This document shows, in pieces, positions 23,425-35,159 of a stretch of 64,000 bases of DNA. The position numbers and the translations under genes are program-made. The notes under the pieces were generated by a model, which saw only the letters and a list, made by a program, of their open reading frames with translations, had not been told where the DNA came from and made no database searches. How positions within the stretch are numbered: position 1 is the stretch's first letter; every line of letters starts with the position of its first letter. The stretch is from Entonaema liquescens (taxonomy: Eukaryota; Ascomycota; Sordariomycetes; Xylariales; Xylariaceae). The DNA lies in the NCBI GenBank assembly GCA_902805475.1, contig CADCSX010000023.1:744001-808000 (forward strand). Reading direction: 5' to 3'.

Positions 23425-24369
23425 ATGCGCATTCTGTTGATCAGACATGGGGAGTCTATCGATAATGTAGCTGGCCTCTAGTAAGCAACACCTGGCTTAG
23501 AATCTACCTAGCTATGATACCCAAGCTAACCGTTTTCTAGTGCAGGTTCTCGTGATTCGCCCTTAACAAATCATGGTGTTTTGCAAATGAAGAGATTGGG
23601 CGCTCATCTTGCCAAGTGCTGCGAACCCAATGCCCCAATCAAGCACATATTTACCTCGAATCTTCGGCGAGCCTACGAGACAGCCAATGCTATCTCCAGA
23701 GCCCTTACTGATACCCGGGGTTCTTCGAGCGATAACACACCAGAGACTTGTACCCCTTTGGAAGTGATACAGTTACCTGAGCTACGCGAAAAAGACTACG
23801 GGTCATCTGAAGGCAAGAAGTACAGGAATGCCAATAGCCTAGTTCACCCAGACGCAGAAACCCACGAATCTATGAGAATTAGAGTAGATCGGTTTCTGGA
23901 TTCCCACTTGGCTCCTATCGTCGATAAGCATGTATCGGACAAGATCACTGTTGTTATAGTAGCACACGGCATTATCCTTGGTGTTCTCCTAAAGGAATTG
24001 CTGAAACGCTTTCCCAGCCCTGCCAGCTCTGCACTGCGAAGTGGAAATCACGGCAACCGGTCGGAGTCTACAGCGTGGAGTAATACTGGTGTACTTCAGG
24101 CTAGGTTTGAAATAGCCGATAGCATGTCGAAACCGGACTCACCAGGTAAAGCCGTGCCCTCTGTCAACACAGTGGCTCCTGGAGATGCTTCAAGTACGTA
24201 TAGGCGGACGGTATGTCTAAATGTCGAGTTTACCAACAATGTTGACCACCTCGATGGTCTGAAAAAGGCCAGAGGTGGTATTGGTAGCGCCAAATTTGAC
24301 TCACGCCAGAGGACTATGGACTCATTTTTTGGTCCTGCCTCAAAGAAGCGAAAACTCGGGGACTCGTAG
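23425..24369 (+). CDS. Histidine phosphatase (phosphoglycerate-mutase-like) with C-terminal PIP-box-like motif
   Basis: Exons 23425-23480 and 23541-24369 give 294 aa; the 60-bp intron has donor GTAAGC and acceptor TTCTAG. The start MRILLIRHGESIDN carries the RHG phosphohistidine motif. Later catalytic landmarks follow: an Arg/Glu region (TSNLRRAYETA, LREKDYGSSEGK) and the second His in VIVAHGIILGVLL. The last 100 residues are outside the catalytic fold and end RQRTMDSFFGPASKKRKLGDS. This contains QRTMDSFF, a perfect match to the PCNA-interacting QxxMxxFF pattern, then a basic KKRK nuclear-signal-like run. The enzyme should remove phosphate from a small molecule or protein. A nuclear, PCNA-tethered phosphatase is an inference from the tail only. 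Confidence 0.87.
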
Positions 24370-24725
24370 TCTATTAATGCCCTTCACTGTTCACTTGGGT
24401 TTCTCTCATCGTGGTATGTCTATATTCCTTCTCCTATTATCTCCCTTATATGATGAAAGCACATAATTCACAGACCTGTTCTGAAATTATATGTGGAATC
24501 TCTTATGTCCAACCGCTATCTGATATTTATCAACTCCAACCTTGCCTTAAATACTCGATTGGAGAATTTCTGCTAATTTAGCACGTTGTCTAGATATGAT
24601 GCTCAAATGTAGAGAAGCAGTGTTCCAGTACACTTGACTGCGATGAAGTACCAACTGGCTACTGATCCTTTGACTCCGATTTTCGTCGTAATCTAATCTT
24701 ACTATTAAGAATACGGTGAACCGTA
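24370..24725. other. Convergent 3' region
   Basis: Lies between the stop codons of the phosphatase and alkyltransferase-like genes. No feature is supported. Confidence 0.4.
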
Positions 24726-25236
24726 TCATTCATCGCCGTCGTCGTCATCTTCTTCCTCTTCTGAAGGTACATTTGGGAACCATCCACATTCGGAGAAGTC
24801 TACCATTAGTTCGCCAAGCGCGCTGGTAGTAACAGTAACGCCCTCGGCTCGTAGTGCAGCTGCCTGATTTCGTGCCCCTGAAGGTTGTGATCTGTATGGC
24901 TGTCAATATGTGTACCGCCTTTAAAAATGAGATGATATACCTGGGTGAGATCATGCCCTTGGCATTGATGACCCTCTGCCATGGAACGTTGTCATGGTTG
25001 AAACGTGACTCTGTGTCTTGTGGAAGATGCTTAAGGCAGATACCAACTTGGCGCGGTCGTTCAGCTACGAATCTAGTTATTAGAAAAATCAATAAACATT
25101 AAATTAAATGACATATCATACGGGTTCCAACTAGCTTTGCAATGTGTCCGTAAGTTGTGACCTTTCCGTAGGGGATCTGTTGCACAACGGTGTACACGAC
25201 GTGGAAGAAAGCCTCCGCCTCATCCGATCTGGCCAT
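24726..25236 (-). CDS. atl1: Alkyltransferase-like protein (ATL), DNA-lesion sensor
   Basis: Exons 25236..25122, 25064..24941 and 24891..24726 give 134 aa. Introns are 57 and 49 bp with donors GTATGA and GTATAT. The fold is the DNA-binding domain of O6-alkylguanine-DNA methyltransferase: VVQQIPYGKVTTYGHIAKLVG, RQVGICLKHLP, and ISPR with the arginine finger. The active-site PCHRV of true methyltransferases is replaced by PWQRV, so it cannot accept alkyl groups. It matches ATL proteins, which bind alkylated guanine and hand it to nucleotide excision repair. An acidic tail (EEEEDDDDGDE) closes the protein. The CGWFPN segment contains a Cys, but it is not at the catalytic position. Confidence 0.92.
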
Positions 25237-25645
25237 CTTAGATTGGTCTGTGAGCGCAGACGAAACTTGATTATAAAACCGGAATAGGAGAATGCAAAGG
25301 GCTAGGTGGTTAGATCTCAAGTAATGTGTCTGTTCGATAAAGTGAGAGTTTTATGAAGCTAGATAGTTAGTGAAGCATCAAACATGAAATCAACACAAGG
25401 GCGTCAATGCACGGGCCATGTATACTATCATACAGTACGTACCTCGTTTGCTCCGCCAGAAAGGAAAGGGAATAAATACCTATACTTGAAGAATATCATA
25501 TCTATATCGCATCTGCCATAGGACATAGACTATCAGAATGTTCATAAGACTTAATTTATCACGATTATTATATGTGCAACGTTCTCAACAGAATTCTATA
25601 CACTATAAGTAACTAATAGCATATAACATATAATCCTATGCCGTC
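25237..25645. other. Intergenic region, no gene seen
   Basis: Contains the ATL promoter and the 3' end of the BTB gene; AT-rich on the right. Nothing further is supported. Confidence 0.4.
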
Positions 25646-26365
25646 TTAATCAACACTCGCCGAAGCCATTCCATGGCCAAGACAACGGTCCGGATTGAAT
25701 GTTGCAGTGGTGATAGTAACAACAGCCCTCAGGACTAATTCATCTTTAAATTTATCTCCTTCTCGCTGCCTCTTTACCAGGTCACATGTACATAACCATG
25801 AGTTCCCATGGTGCGAGAAGAAGTTGTTGGGACAAGTATACACCTTCTTATTACCCCACGTCGTCGCGAGGTCGACCTTGCTATCCCCGCCCACTCCGCT
25901 CATATGGGCGCGCATGGACCGACTACTAACATCATCGTCGACAATCACCGACCTAGTGATCTCCACGACATCCAAGTACTTCTTGCCCTCGATCCACTCG
26001 GCCAGCTTGCGAACGCCGAAGTACCGCGCCTCGCCTAGTAGGGACATGTACTTGGCGTGGTCGAAGGCAAGCGTGCTGCTGTCGAAGAACACGGGGAAGT
26101 TCCCGCTGCGCAGGTAGTTCAGGATGTGCTCGAACACCGCCGGGTTCGCGTCGACGAAGTACGACCCGTCCGCGTCCGCGTCGTTCCACCGCCCCGACAG
26201 CCGCGCCGCGAAGTACTCGCTTTCGACCAGCGTGTCGCGGAGCGTGGTGAAGCGGCGCTCGCCGACTTGCAGCGTTACTCGGTCGCCCGGGTTGCTGAAG
26301 TCGTCCCGCATGGCGCCGTCTGTAAATGAGCTGGAGCGGCTGGCATCGTCGCTGTAGCCACTCAT
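25646..26365 (-). CDS. BTB/POZ (T1-type, KCTD-like) protein
   Basis: A single exon of 239 aa. Residues 28-125 form a T1-type BTB domain: RVTLQVGERRFTTLRDTL, then SGRWNDADADGSYFVDANP and FEHILNYLRSGNFPVF, followed by YFGVRKLAEWIEGKKYL. This type usually forms homo-oligomers and can serve as an adaptor for cullin-3 ubiquitin ligase. The C-terminal half has several cysteines (CPNNFF, WLCTC) without a recognised domain. The 5' two thirds are markedly GC rich. No transmembrane channel segments follow, so it is not a potassium channel. Confidence 0.88.
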   Translation of the reverse strand: MSGYSDDASRSSSFTDGAMRDDFSNPGDRVTLQVGERRFTTLRDTLVESEYFAARLSGRWNDADADGSYFVDANPAVFEHILNYLRSGNFPVFFDSSTLAFDHAKYMSLLGEARYFGVRKLAEWIEGKKYLDVVEITRSVIVDDDVSSRSMRAHMSGVGGDSKVDLATTWGNKKVYTCPNNFFSHHGNSWLCTCDLVKRQREGDKFKDELVLRAVVTITTATFNPDRCLGHGMASASVD

Positions 26366-27485
26366 GGCTCAGGGGTAGTATATAAATCAAATAAGCACTA
26401 AATAAGAGATAAGAGAGTAGTAGGACTCGCTTTATGACTTTATGTTTATCGTATATATTTGATCTATGAAATGTTTAAGAAGCAAGGCTGCCGTGTTTTG
26501 ATGTTGAAAATCGATTTACATGACATTTTGGAGGGACACAGCCTGCATATCTGGTCAGGCGCATGCACATTCGATGCCGGATATCTGCCATGCGACTCTT
26601 GAACGTTGTACATGCACATTACGCAATGAAGTAGAATCTTGAATGGAGGGATATTTTACAGTTACGGGGAACGGTAATGCGCAATCGCTATTAGGTCAGA
26701 ATGGGAGATGAAAGCATTCATATAAGGTGGGCGCATTCAATTATCTTACTCAGCTATAGAGTAGCATCCATCAAGGACTGGAATTATATGAGGAGCGGTA
26801 ATAGCCCTCTGTTTATGCGTCTATATGTAGCGTATCGTGTCTAGGTAAGCATATGTCTATAGGAAATCTGCTATTTCAGTGAGACCTCTTTTCCGTGGCA
26901 AACGACAAGCGGGGTTGTTAACGAACCGTAATTTGTGCATAGCCGTGCCTCTTTAGGGATGAAATCATAGAACAATCGAAACCTCAGGGGTTCGCACCGC
27001 AATCGCTACGGTGCGGCTGAGCAAGGCGTTTCGTATGACATAGCATGCTGGCATGATTCTTACTTAGGAACCGTTAGGGCTGTTATAGCTGCGTGTAAGT
27101 GGCACGGAACTTGCTTAGCGAGGTCTATTAGTACTCGATTGAGCGGCTAAACAGATCGTATGGGTGTAAGCAGGGCTCAGGTACTGAATCCTTCAAGGAT
27201 CTTCATCCTCTCCTTTCCCTATCAATGGGGGACAGCGCATTTGGGTTGGTTCTTTTGTATGTAAGATCATCGCTTTCCAATATCCCGCTAAAGAGGCGCA
27301 GCATCCAAACACGATTAGCGATCGACGATATCCACAAGTTCGTACCAACGGTAGTAAGTGTATGAACTCATAAAGACTTGTTATTTCTGCCTTTTCTTAC
27401 TTGAATTTAGTTTTCAGTTCTGTTTGCTCGAAATTGAATATAAATCCCAGAATTGAGGAAACTGTCACCAAGTCTTATATACATC
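26366..27485. other. Intergenic region, no gene seen
   Basis: About 1.1 kb of divergent spacer with no convincing reading frame, repeat or RNA gene. Confidence 0.4.
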
Positions 27486-27968
27486 ATGTCACCCCTGAAA
27501 TTCGCAACAGCATTATCGCTAGGCACTCGTTCAACAGACTCTAGTGCATTCGATAGCAACGTAGATATTCAAAGCGACTATCAAAATAATTCGGATCGAG
27601 TTCACAGAACAGCCACAGCAATCACGACGGGATGGATAGTCGGTATCGTCGTCATAGCTCTAGCAACGATAGTAGGCTTAATCCTACTCCTCTGGATGTA
27701 CAATCGAAATAGCAGGAGGCGGCAAGAAAGAATGGCCCAACTCAATGCGGAGCCGAAATACAACGGAAGCCAAATACCTGGAATACCTCCACAAGCCGTA
27801 TCAAGCCCGTCAACCTACGGACAACCCAGCGAACTTTCCAGCCCGTATTCACCGCCAAGATACGAGGCACCAGATACGCAAATGCCGCCCCGCGAGGTAC
27901 CTAACAACGAAGTACCGCGCAAACCGTGTGAAGCCGATTCAGTTCCACGGAGCGAGCTCCCTGTTTAG
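27486..27968 (+). CDS. Single-pass membrane protein with proline-rich tail and PPRY motif
   Basis: From ATG 27486 the frame encodes 160 aa; the frame is also open upstream but has no ATG. An N-terminal Ser/Thr/Asn-rich region of about 45 residues precedes a strong transmembrane helix (GWIVGIVVIALATIVGLILL) followed by RRRQER, which predicts the tail to be cytosolic. The tail is rich in Pro, Ser and Tyr and contains SPPRYEAP, a PPxY motif of the kind bound by WW domains. This layout resembles small fungal plasma-membrane or stress-sensor-like proteins, but I do not recognise a named family. Confidence 0.65.
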   Translation: MSPLKFATALSLGTRSTDSSAFDSNVDIQSDYQNNSDRVHRTATAITTGWIVGIVVIALATIVGLILLLWMYNRNSRRRQERMAQLNAEPKYNGSQIPGIPPQAVSSPSTYGQPSELSSPYSPPRYEAPDTQMPPREVPNNEVPRKPCEADSVPRSELPV

Positions 27969-28345
27969 AAGCACCAAATGTTTAAACCAAGAGGGTCAGA
28001 TAAAGGAGGAATTCGACTTTTTATATTATTCTCAAGTTTATGGCCTAATGATGCGACACAGCGCTTGCGTCAATATAAAGCTATTATGTTTGAGCTTGGG
28101 ATAATTGTATGCTGCAGCATCGTGTGGCTGCAGTAAGATTTATATATATTTTAGAGATACCCGGTGCTACTCCGCACTCAATATTACATTACCTTTCGGG
28201 GTATTCATAAAGTTTCTTACTACCATACCCAGCCTGGTCTATCAATTTGGATCACTGTGTCTCTAGGCTTAGGATGAGGATTACGTGTATTACTTTCCTA
28301 CTCTTATGTGACAACCTTTGACAACTTATTCTTGAAGTCTTTTAG
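27969..28345. other. Short spacer, no gene seen
   Basis: Contains the 3' end of the membrane-protein gene. An ATG at 28273 opens a short signal-peptide-like frame (MRITCITFLLLC), possibly the lost start of the next remnant. Confidence 0.3.
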
Positions 28346-28773
28346 GCCGTACCACCCCTCAGGTCAGCTTTCGATCCGTTGGGGTGTTATCAAGTACTGC
28401 TTGGGTACAACTTCGGCATCAGCTACGAAGCCCCCTATGTAGGAGCCTACTCACTACCCGGCGGCTACAATTTCACAATGATCTTTTCCAAGCCTAAGTA
28501 TTTCGAGCAGACGCTAAGATGATAAGCTTACTAAGGTATGACTAGGCGATATTGAAATATAGATGACTCCTACTGTCGTGCCGATCCAATCGGGACCCGC
28601 TGGTCGACGGGAACAGGCTTACGGGATTTTCCAACGTCACCATCGAAGTATTATATTACGGTGATGAATATGCCGTGAATACTCGCCGGACACAGTGCAT
28701 CTACCCCATGCCCTCAATCAATTTGACGCCCAATGAACGCCAAGGATACCGTGGTTTTGGTTACTACTTCTAA
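28346..28773 (+). pseudogene. Probable decayed gene for a secreted protein
   Basis: Two protein-like stretches lie in tandem: 28346-28522 (contains YNFGISYEAPYVGAYS and NFTMIF) and 28567-28773 (contains NVTIEVLYYGDEYAVNT and TQCIYPMPSINLTPNE). Both have N-glycosylation sequons and beta-strand-like composition, but they are separated by stops. No splice pair joining them is convincing, and no ATG belongs to the first. A short hydrophobic frame begins at 28273. The family is not recognised. I read it as a broken gene, but unrecognised splicing is possible. Confidence 0.35.
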
Positions 28774-29327
28774 CTTACCAACATACCAATCGAAATAAGC
28801 TACTGGATGGTATATCTATATTATCTTTTCAAATCCAAGCGTCGATTAGTTCTCAAACTCTTAGGACAAGGCAAATCATTACATCAAGTTATTATTATAA
28901 TCGAGCAATGGCAAAGAGTATTGAGGGTTCAGATACTATAGAAAGAAAGGTGTAGCTTTCACACACCAGTACAACAAGTATGTTGTAAGAACGATAGGGT
29001 ATCGGCGAACAAGCAGGCTTCAGCCCCTATCGTAGTTTCTACAATACTACCGCTACCGCTCGCGCCCGCGGAACCGATAGCCTAGCTGAGCGAACTTGCA
29101 TAAGAGCAATACATCAGTTATAAAAACGCAGGACGTATCTTTGTGATTGGCCTATCTACCATCGCCACAATGAAACGCTTATGGTGTATTGAGGCTGAAA
29201 GCCGACTGACTCTTCAGTAAAAACTCTCCAATATATACCCAATTCCTAATCCTCTGTCAGGCTCTATATCCTCTCAAGACTCTAGCGCGCCTAGCTCTAT
29301 ACTAGTCTTCCCACCGGTCCCGTCAAT
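28774..29327. other. Promoter region of the NLR-like gene
   Basis: No reading frame is supported. A GC-rich patch lies near 29045-29085. The segment directly upstream of ATG 29328 should be the promoter. Confidence 0.4.
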
Positions 29328-32300
29328 ATGGCGTCACTGGAGTTACCTAGCCTTCTACATTTCTTTCTATCATTGACAGTTCTTATCTTGTTTGCCGTAG
29401 GAGGCTACGGGTATCTTTTCTGGTATGTAACGTCGCGCCGCGAGCCGCCAGAAAACCTCGATAGAATCACTGTATATGCCGACTACGAAGAAGTACATCT
29501 CGAGTAAGCCCCCTACCATAATAGATAGTATTCTGGCATATAAGTCTAACAGCGAGGTCCAGTATAGTAGCCGTTCATGGACTAGGAGCGCATCCGTATT
29601 ATAGCTGGAAGGCCAGCGGGCCCTCCCCCGACTCCGCTTCCGGAAAGCCAAAAGGGCATAATGCAGGTATTAACTGGCTTGAACACGATGACTTCTTGAA
29701 GAAGGATTTCAAGAATGTTAGAATCCTCTCCTACGGTTATAATGCCGACTGGTTCATGAATGCCCCGCTTTCGACAGCATCACAGAAAGCTCTTACATTC
29801 CTAGAAGCACTTTCAGGGTTCAGGAAGAAGACAGGGGTATATCCCATTCCTTACCCAGAGTAGGCAGTATCTGACTCACTCCTTAGAAAAGACCCCCTAT
29901 TCTCTTCATCGGCCACAGCTTCGGTGGGATTGTTGTTAAATACGTACGTTACCAAGCCTAGGCAATCTACCATTTCCACACTCTGCTTACATTTCCAAAG
30001 GCTACTTGCTTAGCACACTCGGATCCACGCTTCGAAGATATTTGCCGCGATATCGCAGGCATTATCTTCTTGGGAACGCCTCACCAAGGCTCCACTGTTT
30101 CTTGGGTTGGTGAAATCGTTGCTCGACTAACCGTCCTCTCGGGCTCTGATGCTACACTGTTAAGACTTTTAAGCCACGGTAGTTCTGCACTATTGGACTT
30201 GAAAAGGGATTTCTCTACTGCTTTAACGTCCATCATCAGCCAAAGACCACTACTGGTGTGTTCATTCTATGAAACGCTACCCACGGTTCGTTGTGGCGTA
30301 TCGCTTGGCGTGGTATGTATTCACCATACTATTTACCTAAGGTATGATACCTAACCTAGTTTTCAGATTGTAGGACCTCAATCATCCACTCTTGACATTG
30401 GCAATCATACATCAGTTAACACGAACCACTCTGGCCTGAATAAGTGCAACACAAGAAAGGACGATCTCTATGGAAAGATCTGCTCGGCTATACAAGACGT
30501 CCAATCAAGCCTACGGCTCCAGTCCAGTAAGCCAAATCGTACTTCCTACCCTGTTATCAACCATGACTCAAACATTTCATATTGCGCAGAACCAATTGCT
30601 GGATGGATTATGGGGTCTAATGACCCTTATAAGCACCATGGAGATCATAAACGAGTGAGGGCCAAACTTGCCTCCTATAATAACATAGGCAAGTGGCTCA
30701 TCGAATCACCTGAATTCATGGCCTGGAGCGATACCAAAGACTACGCTCGGCCAACCTTCTGGCTAAGCGGTGGAGGTGAGTAAATAAACAGCTAAACATT
30801 CGATATATTGGTGTGCTGATATCTCGCATACAGTTGGCACAGGAAAAACATCCGTGACGTTGGTTCCCCTATTTTAAACCCTGAAAAAGGAAAGAAAAAA
30901 GAAAGACGCTGCTGATCAATTTTGTTGTAGCTCCGAGGTTATCGAGTGGTTCTTAAGGGATAACCACCTACGAGAATCGCAGAAAGTCGTTTACGTATAC
31001 TGTTCTGCAGAACTAGACTTCAATCTGATGCTTCGCTCGCTCATTCTCCAACTTGCCACTTTGAAGGATGGCATCTCAGTTCAGCCTTTAATCGCAGACA
31101 GGTATCATTCCAGAAGCCAAGAACAGCAGCTAGTTCTTGGCAAGGATGACTCCAAGTTACTATCAGAACTTTGTTACGCTCATTCGGAAGTAGTTATTAT
31201 TATCGATGCACTAGATGAATTCTGCGAGTGCCATCGTCTGCTTAATACGCTTAAAAAGGTACAAGACACCTCGAATAAAGTCAAACTATTCCTGTCAAGT
31301 CGTCTAGATACGGAAATCAAAAATGTTTTCGAGAACCCTCAAGAATTGACGATTAAGAGTGAAACGACCCTCGATGACTTAGAGCAATACATTGATACGG
31401 AAATCGACTCGCGTCATAATATCCCCCCTGGTTGGATTGATATGGGTTTCAAGGACAGATTCAAAGATGCATTAATGCAGTATGCACAGGGGATGTAAGT
31501 ACTGATTTCCAGTACGCATAAGTATTCTGCTAATATCCCACCAAGGTTTCGCTGGGTCGAACTACAAGTCGAAATATTCTTTGACGAAAGCTTTCCATTC
31601 GAGCTAAAAGAGGATGTAGAAAAGGAGCTGGGAACTTTGGAAAAGGGGCAATCCATAGCCGGCCGTTCCAAAGAGCAAATGGCAAAATTGAACGAAGCAT
31701 ACGATCGCATACTAAACAAGCGCCGGTACAATGCCCGTAACATTATAACATACGCTCTCAAATGGATTTTGTGCTCTCTGGAACATCTACAATCAGAGCA
31801 GCTGATCGAGGCAGTACTCCTTTCCCACGAGCGCATGTCATCTAACGAACGGCACGAAGCCCTCAACTCGAATCAGATCATTCGGTTATGTAGCAACTTG
31901 ATCTTGTTTTCCGACTCTCATGAACCGGTGAGGTTTTCCCATCATTCGGTCAGAGAGTATCTTACGGATTCATCATATTGCGGTGCCGAATTTGGCGATG
32001 GAGTATGCCACGGCTTCATTGCGGAGATTTGCCTATGGTATATATATCGTCGAGAAATAATCTCTGAGCTACTAAAGCTCTATATCCATTCCCATGCACT
32101 TTCTCACTGTTCGCATGCCGGACGTGCAAGCAGAGAATACGAAGAACTCCGCGACTTGCTTCATTCCTTTTGCGAATTCCCTAATAAGCTATTTTTCGCA
32201 ATGGATGGAGACCTACCTTTTCGGTTACCCCATAAGGAGTTTAATCAACTTCAATTTTCAAGGCGTTATGCCAACGCTTTTATCGCTTCCTGTGCATTCA

Positions 32301-34399
32301 ATCTTAATGACATCCTTGAATTTGCCTTACTGCGAGAGGCTGCCAATTTTGGCACGCAACAAGCCATAAGAAGCAAGGGCTTTAAGATTGCGTGTTCAGT
32401 TGACTCTTATGAAGTGGTAAAGGAGATGCTGAATGAACCAGAACCAATGAGAGTGACCACCAAACTAGTCAGAATGGTTTTAATCAAGAGCCATAGCGAC
32501 GAAGTATTGGAACTCATCCTACAGAAATACAAAAGCATGGAAATCACACCGAATATGACGACGTATGCCACGAGGAACTCGAGCTTTGGAGTTGAAGCCC
32601 TAAAAATACTAAAGAGTCGCTTTGGCCGACTTCCAGCGAACCTAAAGACCTACCAGTCAGCCATGAAGCATTCCAGCGAGATGCTGAAATATTTGCTCGA
32701 TAGATCACATAATCTTGTCAGAGCTGAAGAGATTGTTAACCTGGCTCTAAGTGACAGTGAGGAGTCTATGTCACTAGTCTGGCAATATAAGGGGGGCATT
32801 CCCATAACCCAAAGCTTACTTCTCACTGCGGCTCAGAATCATGATAATGGAGACAAATCCATTCAGTTTCTAATAGAGCACAGTAAAGAGAGTGTTGACC
32901 TACCGGAAGAAGTCCTCTGTGCTGCCGCTTCAAACATATCTAAAGGCTCGATAATTTTTGAGTACCTTATTCAAACTCTGGGGCCCAGTCTTGATATTAC
33001 AGAGGCGGTGCTGGTCTCAGCGGCAAATAATCCGTCATATGCACCCGTCCTCTCTACTATTCTTAAGCACCGACCAGGAATAACCATCTCGAAGCCTGTT
33101 ATTTTGGGCGCCGTTAAGAACGCTAAGTGTGGTCATAGACTTATCGAAGCATTATTCGAGCACGATCCCACACTTTCGCTTAGTGAAGAACACCTAATGG
33201 CTGCGGCACAGAACACTGAATGTGCAACTCGCGTATTCAGTTTCCTTATGCAACATATAAGCCAGACACAAATCACATCGTCAGTCATGGCAACTGCAGC
33301 CGCTAACGAATATCTTGGAAATGAACTGATAACACTACTATTTACCGAAACGTTTAAATTGCCAGTTGAAGATATTGTCCTAGAAGCGGCAGCTGGAAAC
33401 CCAGGGTCCGGAGAAAAACTCGTAAAGATGCTACTGGATTACAATGAGGACATACTGATTGGAAATAGCATCATGGAAGCCACGGCCAAGAATAGGGCGA
33501 GGGGTGTAAAGGTGTTCGAATTACTTTCGGAGCACGATCCGAACATCGAAATAACTGAGTCGCTGGTTAAAGCAGCCATCGTCAGTAGTAATTCAGAGCT
33601 CCTGGAGGTTTGGCTAGGCCGTACCGGCGTTAACAAGAAGGTCCCGGAAGCAGTGGCCACTATCACGCCCGAACTCTTCGAGCTAGCAGCCGCGGTTTCC
33701 CGCGATCCTAAGATATTCCCCATGCTGCTGGATTATGACAAAAGATGTCCGGTCACAGAGGCTGTTATGATAGCTGCGATCGGGAATAAGAATCTGTTTC
33801 TTGATGATAAGGAACTAACGGATTTTGCTTCCGAGCTCTCTAAATTGCTAGATAGAGCCAGGATCAACATCACAAGGGATATGTTGAAGCTAGCAGCATC
33901 AACCGACTCGGGGAAAAGACATGCAACTAAGATCTTGTTGGAGTACCAAGACGATGTCGACGTTGAAGGCATTCTCGAAATTGCGGCACGAAACGATGGG
34001 TATACACGGGAGATGTTTGAGTTCTTACTCAACTGGGACAAGGACTGCCAAATTACAGAAGACGTCGTCATAGCTGCTGCCGCTCAGCCTTTGGGGGAAA
34101 GCATGAGGGCTCTCCTAAATTGTGGACGACACATTCCTATCACTGAAGCAGTACTGAAAACGGTAATGAACCACCGGAAGGGGTACGCGATATCTATCAT
34201 GAGGATGATTTTAGATAAACGACCTGATATCGACATTACAGAAGACATGATGAAGGCGGCAAGGGATAGTTACCTCGATGAGGATGAGGATACGGATGGG
34301 GATGAAGAAGATGGAGATGAGGACGATGGAGATGAGATGTTTGTAATGCTAGAGAATCATCGGCGATCCTATGGCTCAACCACCAACGGTAGCCTGTGA
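29328..34399 (+). CDS. NLR-like STAND protein: membrane anchor, alpha/beta hydrolase, NACHT and C-terminal repeats
   Basis: Eight exons give 1556 aa: 29328-29503, 29563-29836, 29887-29943, 30001-30312, 30367-30775, 30834-30858, 30931-31494 and 31546-34399. All introns are GT-AG, 50-72 bp, and phases close exactly. Residues 5-35 form a hydrophobic helix. A SERAC1-type alpha/beta hydrolase follows: DIVAVHGLGAHP, nucleophile elbow GHSFGG, GIIFLGTPHQGS. The linker NHTSVNTNHSGLNK is typical of this class. NACHT has Walker A GGVGTGKTS (in the 25-nt sixth exon), Walker B VVIIIDALDEF and a sensor-like LSSRLD. From about residue 900 there are some 15 units of about 31 residues with pattern ITEAVLxAAAxN..G..LL..., ending in an acidic tail. 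Such proteins sense ligands through the repeats and trigger the effector domain; in fungi they act in non-self recognition. The gene is intact. Confidence 0.9.
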
Positions 34400-35159
34400 T
34401 AGAAACAACATGGCTACTATCGAAGTATTGTTTCCGCAATGCTGATCATCTGTTAGTTAGCACTATCTCAAGAGAACATAGCCTAGTTAGTAGATGTTGC
34501 GCCAATCTGACGTTTGTTAAATAGAAGATGCGGACAGTAGATAGTTTCAAGCTTAATGTTTACCCTTGGACGTGTTATAATTACTTACTACTAAGCAATT
34601 GATCAGCTTAGCTATTAACTAACTAACTATCTCTAGGTAGTAGTTCCATCTATCTCGCGGGCCTCCAGGGCTCAGCCCATAATAATCCATCCTTCCCGCA
34701 TATGATACGAAATGTAAAAAGCCCCAAGCGGAGCTTCCAATTCGATAATGGAGCCGGCCATCATCCATCCTATCGCTACTTGACTAACGAAACGGTCCAA
34801 AGTGGCTGAATCCTCCGCCAAGAAAGCGGCGGCGCCTATCACCCTCCGAGGCGCAGCAAAGCTCATCATAATTTCCCCCCCAGCACAGCACAGCAAGCAA
34901 GCTTATGTCCCTCTGGTTAGGGTGTCCCGCAAGGCTTACCGGTCGCCGCCCAGGTCCTCGATATAATTCGCCCGGACGGGCACCACCATTCTGCAATTTG
35001 CATGTTTTGTGTTTTACCACTCAACTGCGAGCCCATCTTACCGCCATCTCTACAATCTACCTACCTACCTATCAATTGAAACCTACTATATTAATTCCAA
35101 ATCAAAGCCTAGCCAATACACAAATAATCTCGACCCCAATTCATTTATAACCAAGCCTC
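34400..35159. other. Intergenic region, no gene seen
   Basis: Contains the NLR 3' end and the leader of the next gene. Short frames at 34672-35020 lack support. Confidence 0.4.

Noticed and set aside
26960..27040. Possible tRNA (GGTTCG-like B box near 26988)
   Set aside because: No cloverleaf could be drawn and no A box lies at the correct distance.
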